Source: Desulfomicrobium baculatum DSM 4028 (lineage in GTDB: Bacteria > Desulfobacterota > Desulfovibrionia > Desulfovibrionales > Desulfomicrobiaceae). Taken from it: a stretch of 64,000 nucleotides of DNA. Of this stretch, positions 7,906 to 20,546 are shown piece after piece; the stretch's first letter is position 1; every line of letters begins with the position of its first letter. Location of the stretch: NCBI RefSeq assembly GCF_000023225.1, contig NC_013173.1, positions 2,978,501 to 3,042,500 of the forward strand. The letters run 5' to 3'. A program made the translations under genes and the position numbers. Under the pieces are notes generated by a model. That model saw only the letters and a list, made by a program, of their open reading frames with translations, was not told the origin of the DNA and did not search any database.

Positions 7906-8810
7906 TGCCCCTGTACATTGACATTGCACTGCGCCTCCTGTGCTGGCTACTCCTTGCTCCGCTTCTCCCGGGCATCATCAACAAGGTCAAAGCCTGGGTG
8001 GCCGGGCGGCAAGGACCGCCCGTACTGCAATTGTATTACGATCTGGCGCGGCTGTGGCGCAAAGGCGTGGTCTTAAGCACCCTGGCCTCGCCCGGTTTCA
8101 TCATTGCCCCGGCCGTAGCCTGGACCGCCGTGGTCACGGCGGCCCTGCTGCTGCCCCTGGCCGGTGCGGGCACGGCGTTCTCCTTTGACGGGGACGTTCT
8201 GCTGCTGGTCTACCTGCTGGCCCTGGCCCGCTTCTGCACGGCCTGGGGAGCGATGGAGACGGGCTCCGCCTTCGAGGGCATGGGCGCGGCCCGTGAGGTC
8301 AGCTTCGCCGTCCTGGCCGAAATCGGCATCATCACCGCGATCCTGACCCTGGTCGTACAATCGGGCAGCATCGCCCTCTCATCCATGTTCGAGCCTCTTT
8401 CGGGCCCGGGCGCGGCGCTTCTGGCGGTGGGACTTTTCATCATCCTGCTGGCCGAGAACTGCCGGGTCCCTTTTGACGACCCGAATACCCACCTCGAACT
8501 GACCATGATCCACGAAGTCATGGTCCTGGATCACAGCGGTCCGCCCCTGGCCATGATCCTGCACGGGGCGGCGGTCAAACTGCTGCTCTTCGCCGTCTTT
8601 CTGGCGCAGGCGGTGCTGCCGCTCTCGGAACTGCCGCTCCTGGCCTCGGTCACGGCTCTGGCGTTAAGCGTGCTGCTGGTCACCGTGGCCGTGGGGCTGA
8701 TTGAATCCCTGACCGCGCGCCTGGCTTTTAAAAGAGTCCCGCTGCTCCTGACTATCGGCTTTCTGTTCTGCCTTTTCCCTCTGCTTTTGACCTGGATGGG
8801 TGATTTATGA
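7905..8810 (+). CDS. hyfC: HyfC/NuoH-type membrane anchor subunit
   Basis: A 301-residue membrane protein of the complex-I NuoH / hydrogenase HyfC-HycD family, which links the peripheral redox arm to the antiporter modules and lines the quinone-like cavity in complex I. Diagnostic blocks are the N-terminal KVKAWVAGRQGPPVLQLYYD, GAAREVSFAVLAEIG, and the acidic loop ENCRVPFDDPNTHLELTMIH followed by EVMVLDHSGP. The ATG overlaps the previous TAA by one base (TAATG). The downstream hyfE start overlaps its stop. Confidence 0.95.
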   Translation: MPLYIDIALRLLCWLLLAPLLPGIINKVKAWVAGRQGPPVLQLYYDLARLWRKGVVLSTLASPGFIIAPAVAWTAVVTAALLLPLAGAGTAFSFDGDVLLLVYLLALARFCTAWGAMETGSAFEGMGAAREVSFAVLAEIGIITAILTLVVQSGSIALSSMFEPLSGPGAALLAVGLFIILLAENCRVPFDDPNTHLELTMIHEVMVLDHSGPPLAMILHGAAVKLLLFAVFLAQAVLPLSELPLLASVTALALSVLLVTVAVGLIESLTARLAFKRVPLLLTIGFLFCLFPLLLTWMGDL

Positions 8811-9451
8811 ACGATACGCTGAACCTTCTGATCGGCCTGGCCATGGGTTTCAACCTTCTGGCGCTGGGCACCAGCCGCCTGCCCGTCCTGATCCGGGCAG
8901 TGGCCATACAGGGCGTGCTGCTGGGCCTTTTGCCCCTGGTGCTTGAAGCGCACGCCCTGGACTGGCGCCTCGTCCTCATTACCCTGGCCACCGTGGCCGG
9001 CAAGGGCGTGCTCATTCCCTTCATGCTCATCCGCGCCATGCGCGCCGCCAACATTGCCCGGGAGCTTGAGCCCTACATCGGCTACATCCCGTCCCTGCTC
9101 CTCGGCGCGGCCGGAACCATCGCCGCCGTGGCCCTGACCCGCTACCTGCCGCTTTTGCCCGAACACGCCGGAAACCTGCATGTTCCAGGGGCCATGGCTC
9201 TCATTCTGACCGGCTTCATCCTGCTCATCGGACGGACCAAGGCCATCTCCCAGGTCTGCGGCTACCTGATCCTGGAAAACGGCATTTATCTCGCGGGCCT
9301 GCTGCTCATCAGGTCCACCCCGATCTTGGTGGAATTCGGCATCCTGCTCGACGTCACCGTCGGCATCTTCGTCATCGGCATCATCGTTGACCGCATCCAA
9401 AGGGCCTTCGATTCTCTGGACACCCGCAAACTCACGGCGCTGCACGAATGA
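8807..9451 (+). CDS. hyfE: HyfE/NuoK-like membrane subunit
   Basis: A 214-residue, very hydrophobic protein with about six to seven membrane helices. It matches the HyfE family, in which a NuoK/MrpC-like core is extended. The C-terminal block LDVTVGIFVIGIIVDRIQRAF with the trailing SLDTRKLTALHE is typical. It lies in the canonical position between hyfC and hyfF, with ATGA overlaps at both ends, indicating tight translational coupling. Confidence 0.9.
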   Translation: MNDTLNLLIGLAMGFNLLALGTSRLPVLIRAVAIQGVLLGLLPLVLEAHALDWRLVLITLATVAGKGVLIPFMLIRAMRAANIARELEPYIGYIPSLLLGAAGTIAAVALTRYLPLLPEHAGNLHVPGAMALILTGFILLIGRTKAISQVCGYLILENGIYLAGLLLIRSTPILVEFGILLDVTVGIFVIGIIVDRIQRAFDSLDTRKLTALHE

Positions 9452-10884
9452 ACGCATACCTGCTCATCATCATCCCTCTGGTCGGGGCTCTGCTGGCCGC
9501 ACTCTGGCCGTACACGAAAAGCCGCCCCTATTTCCTGCCCGCGGTCGGACTGGCCCACACCATCCTGTGTTTTCTGCTCCTGGCAAAGCCTGTAGCCGTG
9601 GACCCGGCGGCCTGGCTGGCCTTTGATCCTCTGGCGCGCGCCATTTTGCCCGGCGTGTCCCTGCTTTTCCTGCTCTGCGGCTGCTATGCGGTGAGCTATC
9701 TGCGGCTCAAGGATCAGGACAACCGGGTCTTCGTCCCGGCCCTGCTGCTGGTCCTTGGGCTCTTGAGCGCCGGGCATCAGGCCAGACATCTGGGCATATT
9801 GTGGATTGCGACCGAGGCCGTGACCCTGGCCTGCGTGCCTCTCATCCACTTCAACGGCACCCCGAAATCCTTCGAGGCAACCTGGAAATACCTGCTCGTT
9901 GGCGGCACGGGCATCGCGCTGTCCCTTTTAGGCTCCATTTGCCTTGGCTATGCGTCCCTGCATGGAGGCGGGAGCGGAGACATCACCTTTGCGGCGCTGC
10001 TTGAGCACGGACCAAGCCTCTCCCGCGTCTGGGTCCTGACCGCCTGGGTGCTGCTCCTGGTCGGCTACGGCACCAAGATGGGCCTGGCGCCCATGCACAC
10101 CTGGAAACCCGACGCCTACGGGGAAAGCCCGGGCATCGTCGGCGCGCTGCTGGCCGGCGGGGTCACGTCCGTGGCCTTCATGGCCCTCTTGCGCATCAAA
10201 TCCGTGGTCGACGCCGCCGGAGAAGGCGTTGTCGCCAGCCGCACCCTGCTCGCCATCGGCCTCTTCTCGACGCTGGTAGCGGCGCTTTTCCTGCTGCGCA
10301 CCCGCGACTTCAAACGCATGCTCGCCTACTCCAGCATCGAACACATGGGCATCCTGTGCATCGCCACCTCCTTTGGCGGAGCCGGTGTCTGGGCGGCCCT
10401 TTTCCACGTCTGGAACAACGGTCTGACCAAGGGCGCGCTCTTCCTGAGCGCGGGAAACCTGCAACGGGTCGCGGACTCGTCCTCCATCGACGAAGTGCGC
10501 GGGATGTCCAAAATCATGCCACGTACCTCCATTCTTTTTGTGGTGGGCATGTTCGCCATCACCGCCTGCCCGCCCTTCGGACCGTTCTTCAGCGAACTGC
10601 TTGTCATCCGCACCGGCCTTAGCGCGGGACACGGATGGGCCATCGGCCTCTTTCTGACCTGCCTGCTGCTGGCCTTTTTCGGAATCTCGCGCATCGTTTT
10701 CGCCGTTGTCGACGGCCGTCCGCGGCTTTATAAACCGACCGCCGCACTACGCAAGGAATCGGCCGGGCTGATCCTGCCCCCGCTCATCCTGCTGGCCGCG
10801 TCGCTCTGGCTCGGACTTTTCACGCCGGACATCCTGAGGGATGCCTGGTCCGCCGCAGTCCTTCAACTCTCCCCAATGCCATGA
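9448..10884 (+). CDS. hyfF: HyfF/NuoN-type antiporter-like subunit
   Basis: A 478-residue polytopic protein of the proton_antipo_M family. The conserved glutamate is in ILWIATEAVTLACVPLI and the conserved lysine in YGTKMGLAPMHTWKPDAYGE. A second lysine lies in TRDFKRMLAYSSIEHMG, and the C-terminal TM block CPPFGPFFSELLVIRTG is characteristic of HyfF/HycC relatives. It is shorter than the two HyfB copies and lacks their C-terminal TWDCGY extension. It is the third potential ion-translocating module of the complex. Confidence 0.93.
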   Translation: MNAYLLIIIPLVGALLAALWPYTKSRPYFLPAVGLAHTILCFLLLAKPVAVDPAAWLAFDPLARAILPGVSLLFLLCGCYAVSYLRLKDQDNRVFVPALLLVLGLLSAGHQARHLGILWIATEAVTLACVPLIHFNGTPKSFEATWKYLLVGGTGIALSLLGSICLGYASLHGGGSGDITFAALLEHGPSLSRVWVLTAWVLLLVGYGTKMGLAPMHTWKPDAYGESPGIVGALLAGGVTSVAFMALLRIKSVVDAAGEGVVASRTLLAIGLFSTLVAALFLLRTRDFKRMLAYSSIEHMGILCIATSFGGAGVWAALFHVWNNGLTKGALFLSAGNLQRVADSSSIDEVRGMSKIMPRTSILFVVGMFAITACPPFGPFFSELLVIRTGLSAGHGWAIGLFLTCLLLAFFGISRIVFAVVDGRPRLYKPTAALRKESAGLILPPLILLAASLWLGLFTPDILRDAWSAAVLQLSPMP

Positions 10885-12362
10885 ACAAAATCGCTCCATT
10901 TTTCTCATTCACCAACGCGTCCAGAATCTCGTGGGCCTCGGTTCCGGTCTTTTCGGTTACCAAGCTCGTCCGCCTGACGGGCGAAATGCTTGAATCCGGA
11001 GCACGCCTGTGCTCGTGGTTCGGCGTGCCCGATCATGACGGCACGATCCTGGTCGCCGTACTGGCGCTGGATTCCGAAAGCATCCTGGGCGTGGCCCGTA
11101 GCGAACCCATCAGCGGCTCGTACCCGTCCCTCACCCCAAAACACCCCCAGGCTCATCTCTTCGAGCGCGAAGTCTGGGAACAGCACGGACTGGTTCCTGT
11201 CGGGCACCCGTGGCTCAAGCCCGTGCGCCACACATTCGAGAACGCCCCGGCCAACGCCCCGTTCTTCCGGGTCGAAGGCGGGGAGGTGCACGAGGTGGCC
11301 GTGGGACCGGTGCATGCCGGAGTCATCGAACCCGGGCATTTCCGCTTTCAGTGCGCTGGCGAAGAAGTTCTGCATCTGGAGATCGCGCTTGGCTACCAGC
11401 ACCGGGGCATCGAGGACGCCTTGCAGAATGGTCCGCACCCGGCGACCATGAATCAGATTGAGACAGTCGCCGGCGACACGACCATTGCCCATGCCACGGC
11501 CCACGCATCGGTCCTGGAAGCTCTTGGCGGAGTGGAGACGCCCCTGCGGGCGCAGTGGCTGCGCGCCATGGCCCTGGAGCTCGAACGCCTGGCCAACCAC
11601 ACCGGCGACATGGGCGCCCTGGCCATGGATGTGGCCTTTTTGCCCACCTCGGCGGCATGCGGAAAAATCAGGGGGGATTTTCTGAACCTGACGGCGCTCT
11701 TGTGCGGCAACCGCTTTGGGCGGGGACTGATCCGCCCCGGCGGATGCAGGCATGATCTGGAAGAAGAGCGGCTGAAAACCCTGACCGAAAGGCTCAAAGC
11801 CCACATGGCCGACGTGGAACAGGCCATGGCCTGGTTCTGGGACGCGGCCTCGGTGCGGGTGCGTTTCCGCAATGTCGGCGTCGTGCATCCTTCCCAGGCC
11901 ACCGACATCGGGCTGGTCGGTCCGGCGGCGCGGGCCTGCGGACTGGTTCGCGACGTGCGCTTCGACCATCCGGCGGGCTGGCACCGCTTCTCCCACTCAC
12001 CGGTTGCGGTCTGGCCCAGCGGGGACATTTTCGCCCGCGCCCGGGTACGCTCCCTGGAAATCCAGCGTTCCGGCCGTTACCTCTTCGACCAACTGGCAGC
12101 GCCCGTGGACGGAGACATCACGGCCGCCCTGCCCGCTCCGCAGCCGGAGTCCTTGGCCGTGGCCCTGGTCGAAGGCTGGCGCGGCGAGGTCTGCCACGTC
12201 GCCCTGACCGACTATTTCGGCCGTTTTCGCAGCTACAAGATCACGGACCCGTCCTTCCACAACTGGACCGGACTGGCCCTGTCTCTGCGCGGCACGGCGG
12301 TCTCGGACTTTCCCATCTGCAACAAGAGCTTCAACCTGTCCTACTGCGGCTTTGACCTCTAA
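10881..12362 (+). CDS. Hydrogenase-like large subunit (NuoCD/HyfG type) lacking NiFe ligands
   Basis: A 493-residue cytoplasmic protein. The first ~130 residues form a NuoC/30-kDa-like domain (FEREVWEQHGLVPVGHPWLK), the rest a NuoD/HyfG-like domain (VGPVHAGVIEPGHFRFQ, LEIALGYQHRGIE). True group-4 NiFe hydrogenases carry two CxxC pairs. Here the first position reads IETVAGDTTIAHATAHA, with no cysteine. The C-terminal DPCxxC site is replaced by KSFNLSYCGFDL. The subunit therefore should not hold a NiFe centre, as in complex I and in the so-called Ehr (energy-converting hydrogenase-related) complexes. Its electron acceptor or reaction is unknown. It overlaps hyfF by 4 bp. Confidence 0.9.
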   Translation: MNKIAPFFSFTNASRISWASVPVFSVTKLVRLTGEMLESGARLCSWFGVPDHDGTILVAVLALDSESILGVARSEPISGSYPSLTPKHPQAHLFEREVWEQHGLVPVGHPWLKPVRHTFENAPANAPFFRVEGGEVHEVAVGPVHAGVIEPGHFRFQCAGEEVLHLEIALGYQHRGIEDALQNGPHPATMNQIETVAGDTTIAHATAHASVLEALGGVETPLRAQWLRAMALELERLANHTGDMGALAMDVAFLPTSAACGKIRGDFLNLTALLCGNRFGRGLIRPGGCRHDLEEERLKTLTERLKAHMADVEQAMAWFWDAASVRVRFRNVGVVHPSQATDIGLVGPAARACGLVRDVRFDHPAGWHRFSHSPVAVWPSGDIFARARVRSLEIQRSGRYLFDQLAAPVDGDITAALPAPQPESLAVALVEGWRGEVCHVALTDYFGRFRSYKITDPSFHNWTGLALSLRGTAVSDFPICNKSFNLSYCGFDL

Positions 12363-12373
12363 GGGGAACGCGC

Positions 12374-13165
12374 ATGTATATATTCGACACCCTCATGAAC
12401 CGGATGCGGCGCGGCTGCCAGACCATGCCGTACCCCAAAGGCCCGGCCCCGGCCCTGCCCGACCGCCATGGCGGAGCCTTGCGCCTGGACGCCTCCCTCT
12501 GCCCCGAAGGCTGCGCCCAGTGCCAAGGCGTCTGCCCCACCGGGGCCATCACCCTAGAGCCGGGCCGGAGAGCGCGCCTTGATCTGGGCCGCTGCCTGTT
12601 CTGCGGGGACTGCGTGGCGGCTTGTCCGCATGGAGCCATCACCACGACAAATGATCACCGTTTGGCCACGCGCCGCCGCGAGGACCTGATTCTTGGCGAA
12701 ACGGGTGCGGAAGAATTGCGGTTGGCCGCTGCCCTGGACAAAAAGATGAAAAGTCTGCTCGGCCGGTCCCTGCGCCTGCGGCAGGTCAGCGCGGGCGGAT
12801 GCGGCGCCTGCGAGGCTGACATCAACGTGCTCGGCACCATCGGCTGGGACCTGGGGCGTTTCGGCATCCAGTACGTGGCCTCGCCGCGCCATGCCGACGG
12901 CGTGCTCATCACCGGCCCCGTGACCAAAGGCATGGAGCTGGCCCTGCAGAAAACCTGGGCGGCCGTGCCCGAACCGCGCATCGCCATCGCGCTCGGGGCC
13001 TGCGCCATCAGCGGCGGCCCCTTTATCGGCCATCCCCAGCATAACGGCGGGGCGGACCCCATCATCCCCATCGACCTCTACATCCCCGGCTGCCCCCCGC
13101 ATCCGCTGACCATCCTGGACGGCTTTCTGCGCCTGCTGGGACGGCTGCCCAAACACAACCTGTAG
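12374..13165 (+). CDS. Ferredoxin–NuoB-like small subunit fusion (HyfH+HyfI type)
   Basis: A 263-residue protein. Residues 43-54 bind a 4Fe-4S cluster with slightly unusual spacing (Cys43-x3-Cys47-x2-Cys50-x3-Cys54-Pro). Residues 74-84 give a standard CxxCxxCxxxCP. The C-terminal half is the complex-I NuoB / hydrogenase small-subunit fold, which keeps the proximal-cluster cysteines: CGAC (143, 146), GACAISGG (210) and PGCPPHP (240). Electrons would thus pass from ferredoxin-type clusters to the N2-like cluster and on to the large subunit. In E. coli these are two separate genes (hyfH and hyfI). A purine-rich AAGGGGA precedes the ATG. It is the last gene of the operon. Confidence 0.92.
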   Translation: MYIFDTLMNRMRRGCQTMPYPKGPAPALPDRHGGALRLDASLCPEGCAQCQGVCPTGAITLEPGRRARLDLGRCLFCGDCVAACPHGAITTTNDHRLATRRREDLILGETGAEELRLAAALDKKMKSLLGRSLRLRQVSAGGCGACEADINVLGTIGWDLGRFGIQYVASPRHADGVLITGPVTKGMELALQKTWAAVPEPRIAIALGACAISGGPFIGHPQHNGGADPIIPIDLYIPGCPPHPLTILDGFLRLLGRLPKHNL

Positions 13166-13291
13166 CAGGCCGCCCAAAAACGGCGATCTGCTGCGTCAGC
13201 GAAAAAATCCAGACCGCTTATGTATGCCAAATACACCGCGCGACCTGGATTTTTTCGCTTCCTTGCATCTCACCATTTTTGAACGGCCTGC
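13165..13291. repeat. 127-bp imperfect hairpin, possible interspersed repeat or 3' structure
   Basis: The outer arms (about 20 bp, starting GCAGGCCG at 13165 and ending CGGCCTGC at 13291) match with a few C/T differences. The inner arms AGCGAAAAAATCCAG (13198-13212) and CTGGATTTTTTCGCT (13245-13259) match perfectly. A small TGTAT/ATACA palindrome sits near the centre. It begins on the stop codon of the last operon gene. It lacks a conventional terminator T-tail at the stem end. Its size and nested symmetry look like a MITE-like or REP-like element. Confidence 0.6.
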
Positions 13292-13369
13292 GGATACTGA
13301 CTGAAAAATTTGTAAGCCACCCAGAACGGGGGGCTGGCCAGTTCGCAGCCTGGGGCAAACGCAGGGCGC

Positions 13370-13401
13370 AAAAAAGGGCCGGAATCGCTTCCGGCCCTTT
13401 T
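13370..13401 (-). terminator. Rho-independent terminator of groEL
   Basis: The stem AAAAGGGCCGGAA (13372-13384) / TTCCGGCCCTTTT (13389-13401) has a 4-nt loop. On the minus strand it ends in a run of six T, 22 bp after the groEL stop. Confidence 0.85.
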
Positions 13402-13423
13402 ATCATTCTGGGATCTGAACGGC

Positions 13424-15380
<1,957 letters not shown>

Positions 15381-15429
15381 GTTTTTTCCTCCAAGATGTT
15401 TAAGAATTTCTTCCGTGTAGATATTTTTT

Positions 15430-15456
15430 TTGGCGCTCGGCAATGGGGAGTGCCAA
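15430..15456 (-). promoter_or_regulatory. CIRCE operator (HrcA-binding site)
   Basis: TTGGCGCTC (15430-15438), nine bases, then GAGTGCCAA (15448-15456). This is the 9-9-9 architecture of CIRCE (TTAGCACTC-N9-GAGTGCTAA), with matching core and one mismatch between arms. It lies in the groES leader. HrcA is known to repress groESL from such sites. No hrcA gene is in this window. Confidence 0.88.
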
Positions 15457-15459
15457 ATC

Positions 15460-15489
15460 GCGGAACTGAAAACGCAGCAGCAGTTCCGC
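15460..15489. promoter_or_regulatory. Second inverted repeat next to CIRCE
   Basis: GCGGAACTG (15460-15468) and its exact complement CAGTTCCGC (15481-15489) are separated by 12 nt, 4 bp upstream of the CIRCE box in the groES direction. It may be an extra operator or an mRNA hairpin. The regulator is unknown. Confidence 0.4.
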
Positions 15490-15503
15490 ACGAGACAGAG
15501 GCC

Positions 15504-15531
15504 CAAATAATCCCTGGCGCAGTGAAGTCAA
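15504..15531 (-). promoter_or_regulatory. Candidate groESL promoter
   Basis: TTGACT (complement of 15526-15531) and TATTTG (complement of 15504-15509) are 16 bp apart, upstream of the two inverted repeats. The -35 is good and the -10 is poor. Confidence 0.4.
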
Positions 15532-15576
15532 GGGCAAGGCCCAAAAAAAAATTCACTCCTCGCCAAATCGGGCGGC

Positions 15577-15605
15577 TTGTGATTCGAGTCAAGGCAGGCT
15601 ATGCA
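15577..15605 (+). promoter_or_regulatory. Candidate serS promoter
   Basis: TTGTGA (15577-15582) and TATGCA (15600-15605) have an ideal 17-bp spacer, about 70 bp upstream of the serS start codon. Confidence 0.45.
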
Positions 15606-15673
15606 TTTCGCCTCACAACCGCCACCACCGCCCACTTTGGGACTGACCGCACGACCGCGACAAGGACATTTTC

Positions 15674-16957
15674 ATGCTCGACATTAAATTTATCAGATCA
15701 AACCCGGACGAGGTCAAAGACGGCTTGCGCAAACGCCGCAGCAAGCTGGACCTTGAGCAGTTTCTGGCCATCGACCAAAAAAGGCGCGACCTGCTGCTGG
15801 AGGTCGAAGACCTCAAAGCCCGCCGCAACCAGGCCTCGGGTGAAATGGCCCGCATGAAAAAGGCCGGCGAAAACGCCGACGCCCTTTTGCTCGAGCTTGG
15901 GGGCATGTCCACGCGCATAAAAGCCCTGGATGAAGAACTCAAAGACATCGACCAGCAGACCGCCGACTGGGTGATGTCCATCCCCAATGTTCCGCATTCC
16001 TCCGTCCCCGAGGGCGTGGACGAGGCGGACAACCGGGAAGTCCGCAGCTGGGGCGAAAAACCGGCCATGCCTTTCAGCCCCAAAGAGCATTGGGAACTTG
16101 GCACGGCCCTGAACGGACTCGATTTCGAGACCGCCGCCAAGATCACGGGCAGCCGCTTCGTGATTTTAAAAGGCTGGGCCGCCAAGATGGAGCGGGCGCT
16201 GATCAGCTTCATGCTCGACGTGCAGACCATGCAGAACGGCTACGACGAGGTCATGCCCCCGGTCATCGTCAACCGCGAAAGCCTGATGGGCACGGGGCAG
16301 CTCCCGAAATTCGAGGAAGACCTCTTTCACCTCGAAAACACCAACTACTATCTCATCCCCACGGCCGAAGTCCCGGTGACCAACATCTACCGCGACACAA
16401 CCCTGGCGCAGTCCGCGCTGCCCATCGCCCACTGTGCCTACACGGCCTGCTTCCGCTCCGAAGCCGGCTCCTACGGCAAGGACACCAAGGGCATGATCCG
16501 CCAGCACCAGTTCGACAAGGTGGAGCTGGTCCGCTTCGTCCACCCCGATACATCATATGATGAACTGGAAAAGCTCCTTGGCCACGCCGAGAGCATCCTG
16601 CAAAAACTGGGGCTGCACTACCGCGTGGTCACGCTCTGCGCCGGAGACCTGGGCTTCTCCTCGGCCAAGACCTACGACATCGAGGTCTGGCTGCCCGGCC
16701 AGGATAAATACCGGGAAATATCGTCCTGCTCCAACTTCGAGGATTTTCAGGCCCGCCGCGCGGGCATCCGCTTCAAGCCGACAGATTCCAAGAAGAGCCG
16801 GCTGGTCCACACCCTGAACGGATCAGGCCTGGCCGTGGGCCGGACCATGGTCGCCATCCTGGAGAATTACCAGCAGGCCGACGGGTCCGTCATCGTGCCA
16901 GAAGTCCTGCGCCCTTACATGAATGGGCTGGATAAAATTGAATTGAAAAAAGCCTGA
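15674..16957 (+). CDS. serS: Seryl-tRNA synthetase
   Basis: A 427-residue class II aminoacyl-tRNA synthetase that charges tRNA-Ser and tRNA-Sec. The N-terminal ~105 residues form the long antiparallel coiled-coil arm that grips the tRNA. Catalytic motif 2 is present as [20 protein letters not shown] followed by HQFDKVEL. Motif 3 is in [24 protein letters not shown] precedes the ATG. It is transcribed divergently from groESL and followed within 60 bp by a tRNA cluster with its own promoter. Confidence 0.98.
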   Translation: MLDIKFIRSNPDEVKDGLRKRRSKLDLEQFLAIDQKRRDLLLEVEDLKARRNQASGEMARMKKAGENADALLLELGGMSTRIKALDEELKDIDQQTADWVMSIPNVPHSSVPEGVDEADNREVRSWGEKPAMPFSPKEHWELGTALNGLDFETAAKITGSRFVILKGWAAKMERALISFMLDVQTMQNGYDEVMPPVIVNRESLMGTGQLPKFEEDLFHLENTNYYLIPTAEVPVTNIYRDTTLAQSALPIAHCAYTACFRSEAGSYGKDTKGMIRQHQFDKVELVRFVHPDTSYDELEKLLGHAESILQKLGLHYRVVTLCAGDLGFSSAKTYDIEVWLPGQDKYREISSCSNFEDFQARRAGIRFKPTDSKKSRLVHTLNGSGLAVGRTMVAILENYQQADGSVIVPEVLRPYMNGLDKIELKKA

Positions 16958-16966
16958 CTTTCCGGC

Positions 16967-16993
16967 TTGACAAGGTGGATACCCCCCTATAGA
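16967..16993 (+). promoter_or_regulatory. Candidate promoter of the tRNA cluster
   Basis: A consensus TTGACA (16967-16972) is followed by TATAGA (16988-16993). The spacer is short at 15 bp. It lies just upstream of tRNA-Lys. Confidence 0.55.
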
Positions 16994-17009
16994 AGCGTCT
17001 TCTCTTTAC

Positions 17010-17085
17010 GGGCCGTTAACTCAGACGGTAGAGTATCTGCCTTTTAAGCAGAGAGTCGAAGGTTCGATCCCTTCACGGCCCACCA
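17010..17085 (+). tRNA. tRNA-Lys (anticodon TTT)
   Basis: 76 nt including encoded CCA. Acceptor arms GGGCCGT/ACGGCCC pair, the anticodon loop is CTTTTAA, and the T-arm GGTTCGATCC is standard. The first of five tRNA genes in one transcript-like array. Confidence 0.97.
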
Positions 17086-17091
17086 AAATGC

Positions 17092-17167
17092 GTCCCCATC
17101 GTCTAGTGGCCTAGGACGGCGGCCTCTCACGCCGCTAACAGGGGTTCAAACCCCCTTGGGGACGCCA
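17092..17167 (+). tRNA. tRNA-Glu (anticodon CTC)
   Basis: 76 nt with CCA. Acceptor GTCCCCA/TGGGGAC, anticodon stem GCGGC/GCCGC, loop CTCTCAC. It shares its acceptor with the two TTC copies, and its T arm differs by one base, consistent with local duplication and anticodon change. Confidence 0.96.
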
Positions 17168-17193
17168 CTTTTTTTCTTTGACGCGAAACTTGC

Positions 17194-17271
17194 GTCCCCA
17201 TCGTCTAGCTCGGTCCAGGACACCGGCCTTTCACGCCGATAACAGGGGTTCAAATCCCCTTGGGGACGCCA
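17194..17271 (+). tRNA. tRNA-Glu (anticodon TTC), copy 1
   Basis: 78 nt with CCA. Acceptor GTCCCCA/TGGGGAC, anticodon loop CTTTCAC. The top pair of the anticodon stem is a C-A mismatch. It is identical to the copy at 17374-17451. Confidence 0.95.
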
Positions 17272-17296
17272 CTTTTTTCTGTTTTTGTTTTTTTGC

Positions 17297-17370
17297 TGGG
17301 TGATCGTTCAACGGTAGGACAGCGGACTCTGACTCCGTCAATCTTAGTTCGAATCTAAGTCACCCAGCCA
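17297..17370 (+). tRNA. tRNA-Gln (anticodon CTG)
   Basis: 74 nt with CCA. Acceptor TGGGTGA/TCACCCA, anticodon loop CTCTGAC. It starts with T, as is usual for bacterial tRNA-Gln. Confidence 0.95.
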
Positions 17371-17373
17371 CCT

Positions 17374-17451
17374 GTCCCCATCGTCTAGCTCGGTCCAGGA
17401 CACCGGCCTTTCACGCCGATAACAGGGGTTCAAATCCCCTTGGGGACGCCA
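17374..17451 (+). tRNA. tRNA-Glu (anticodon TTC), copy 2
   Basis: 78 nt, sequence-identical to the 17194-17271 gene, separated from tRNA-Gln by only 3 bp. Followed by the cluster terminator. Confidence 0.95.
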
Positions 17452-17460
17452 GCGGAAATC

Positions 17461-17493
17461 AAGGCCGCGCATTGAAAAATGCGCGGCCTTTTT
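17461..17493 (+). terminator. Rho-independent terminator of the tRNA cluster
   Basis: The 13-bp perfect stem AAGGCCGCGCATT (17461-17473) / AATGCGCGGCCTT (17478-17490) has a GAAA tetraloop and runs into TTTTT. Confidence 0.95.
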
Positions 17494-17822
17494 CTTTGGC
17501 GAGCGCTCCATCCCCACCGTTCATCCCCCTTCCCATCGCTCCACCTGTCTTTACGGTCCTGCGCAAGCAGTCCCTAGGGCGGATCCGTTTCAAATTTCCC
17601 CTTTCGCGAGCGGAAAAGGTAGGTTACATATTTTTACATCCAGCGGAGTCGCCATGACCGGCACGACTCCGGGCAAAGCCCTTGGTGCTCTTGGTGCCCT
17701 TGATGCGGTTGGTGCCCTTGGTGCGGCTGGTGCCCTTGATGCGGTTGGTGCCAGGCGCTCTTTTCACCCGGCACGCGTTAACAACCTCGCCATACACGCC
17801 ACCGCGCATATTCGGAGGCTTC
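17494..17822. other. Gene-free leader before the hybrid kinase, containing tandem repeats
   Basis: About 330 bp with no convincing gene. It holds the 18-bp tandem repeat at 17684-17752 and the ribosome-binding site (GGAGG) of the kinase. An open frame beginning at 17654 would encode Gly-Ala-Leu repeats but runs into the kinase out of frame. Confidence 0.6.
17684..17752. repeat. 18-bp tandem repeat, about three units plus flanking partials
   Basis: Units GGTGCCCTTGATGCGGTT (17693-17710), a variant with GGTGCGGCT (17711-17728), and an exact repeat of the first (17729-17746) are flanked by partial copies. The period is a multiple of three, so open frames read through it and produce low-complexity peptides. 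It lies 70-140 bp before the hybrid kinase start. Confidence 0.85.
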
Positions 17823-20531
<2,709 letters not shown>

Positions 20532-20546
20532 CCGGGCTTCATATCT

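Noticed and set aside
10881-12362. An active NiFe hydrogenase large subunit
   Set aside because: Neither CxxC pair is present, so a NiFe site is not supported.
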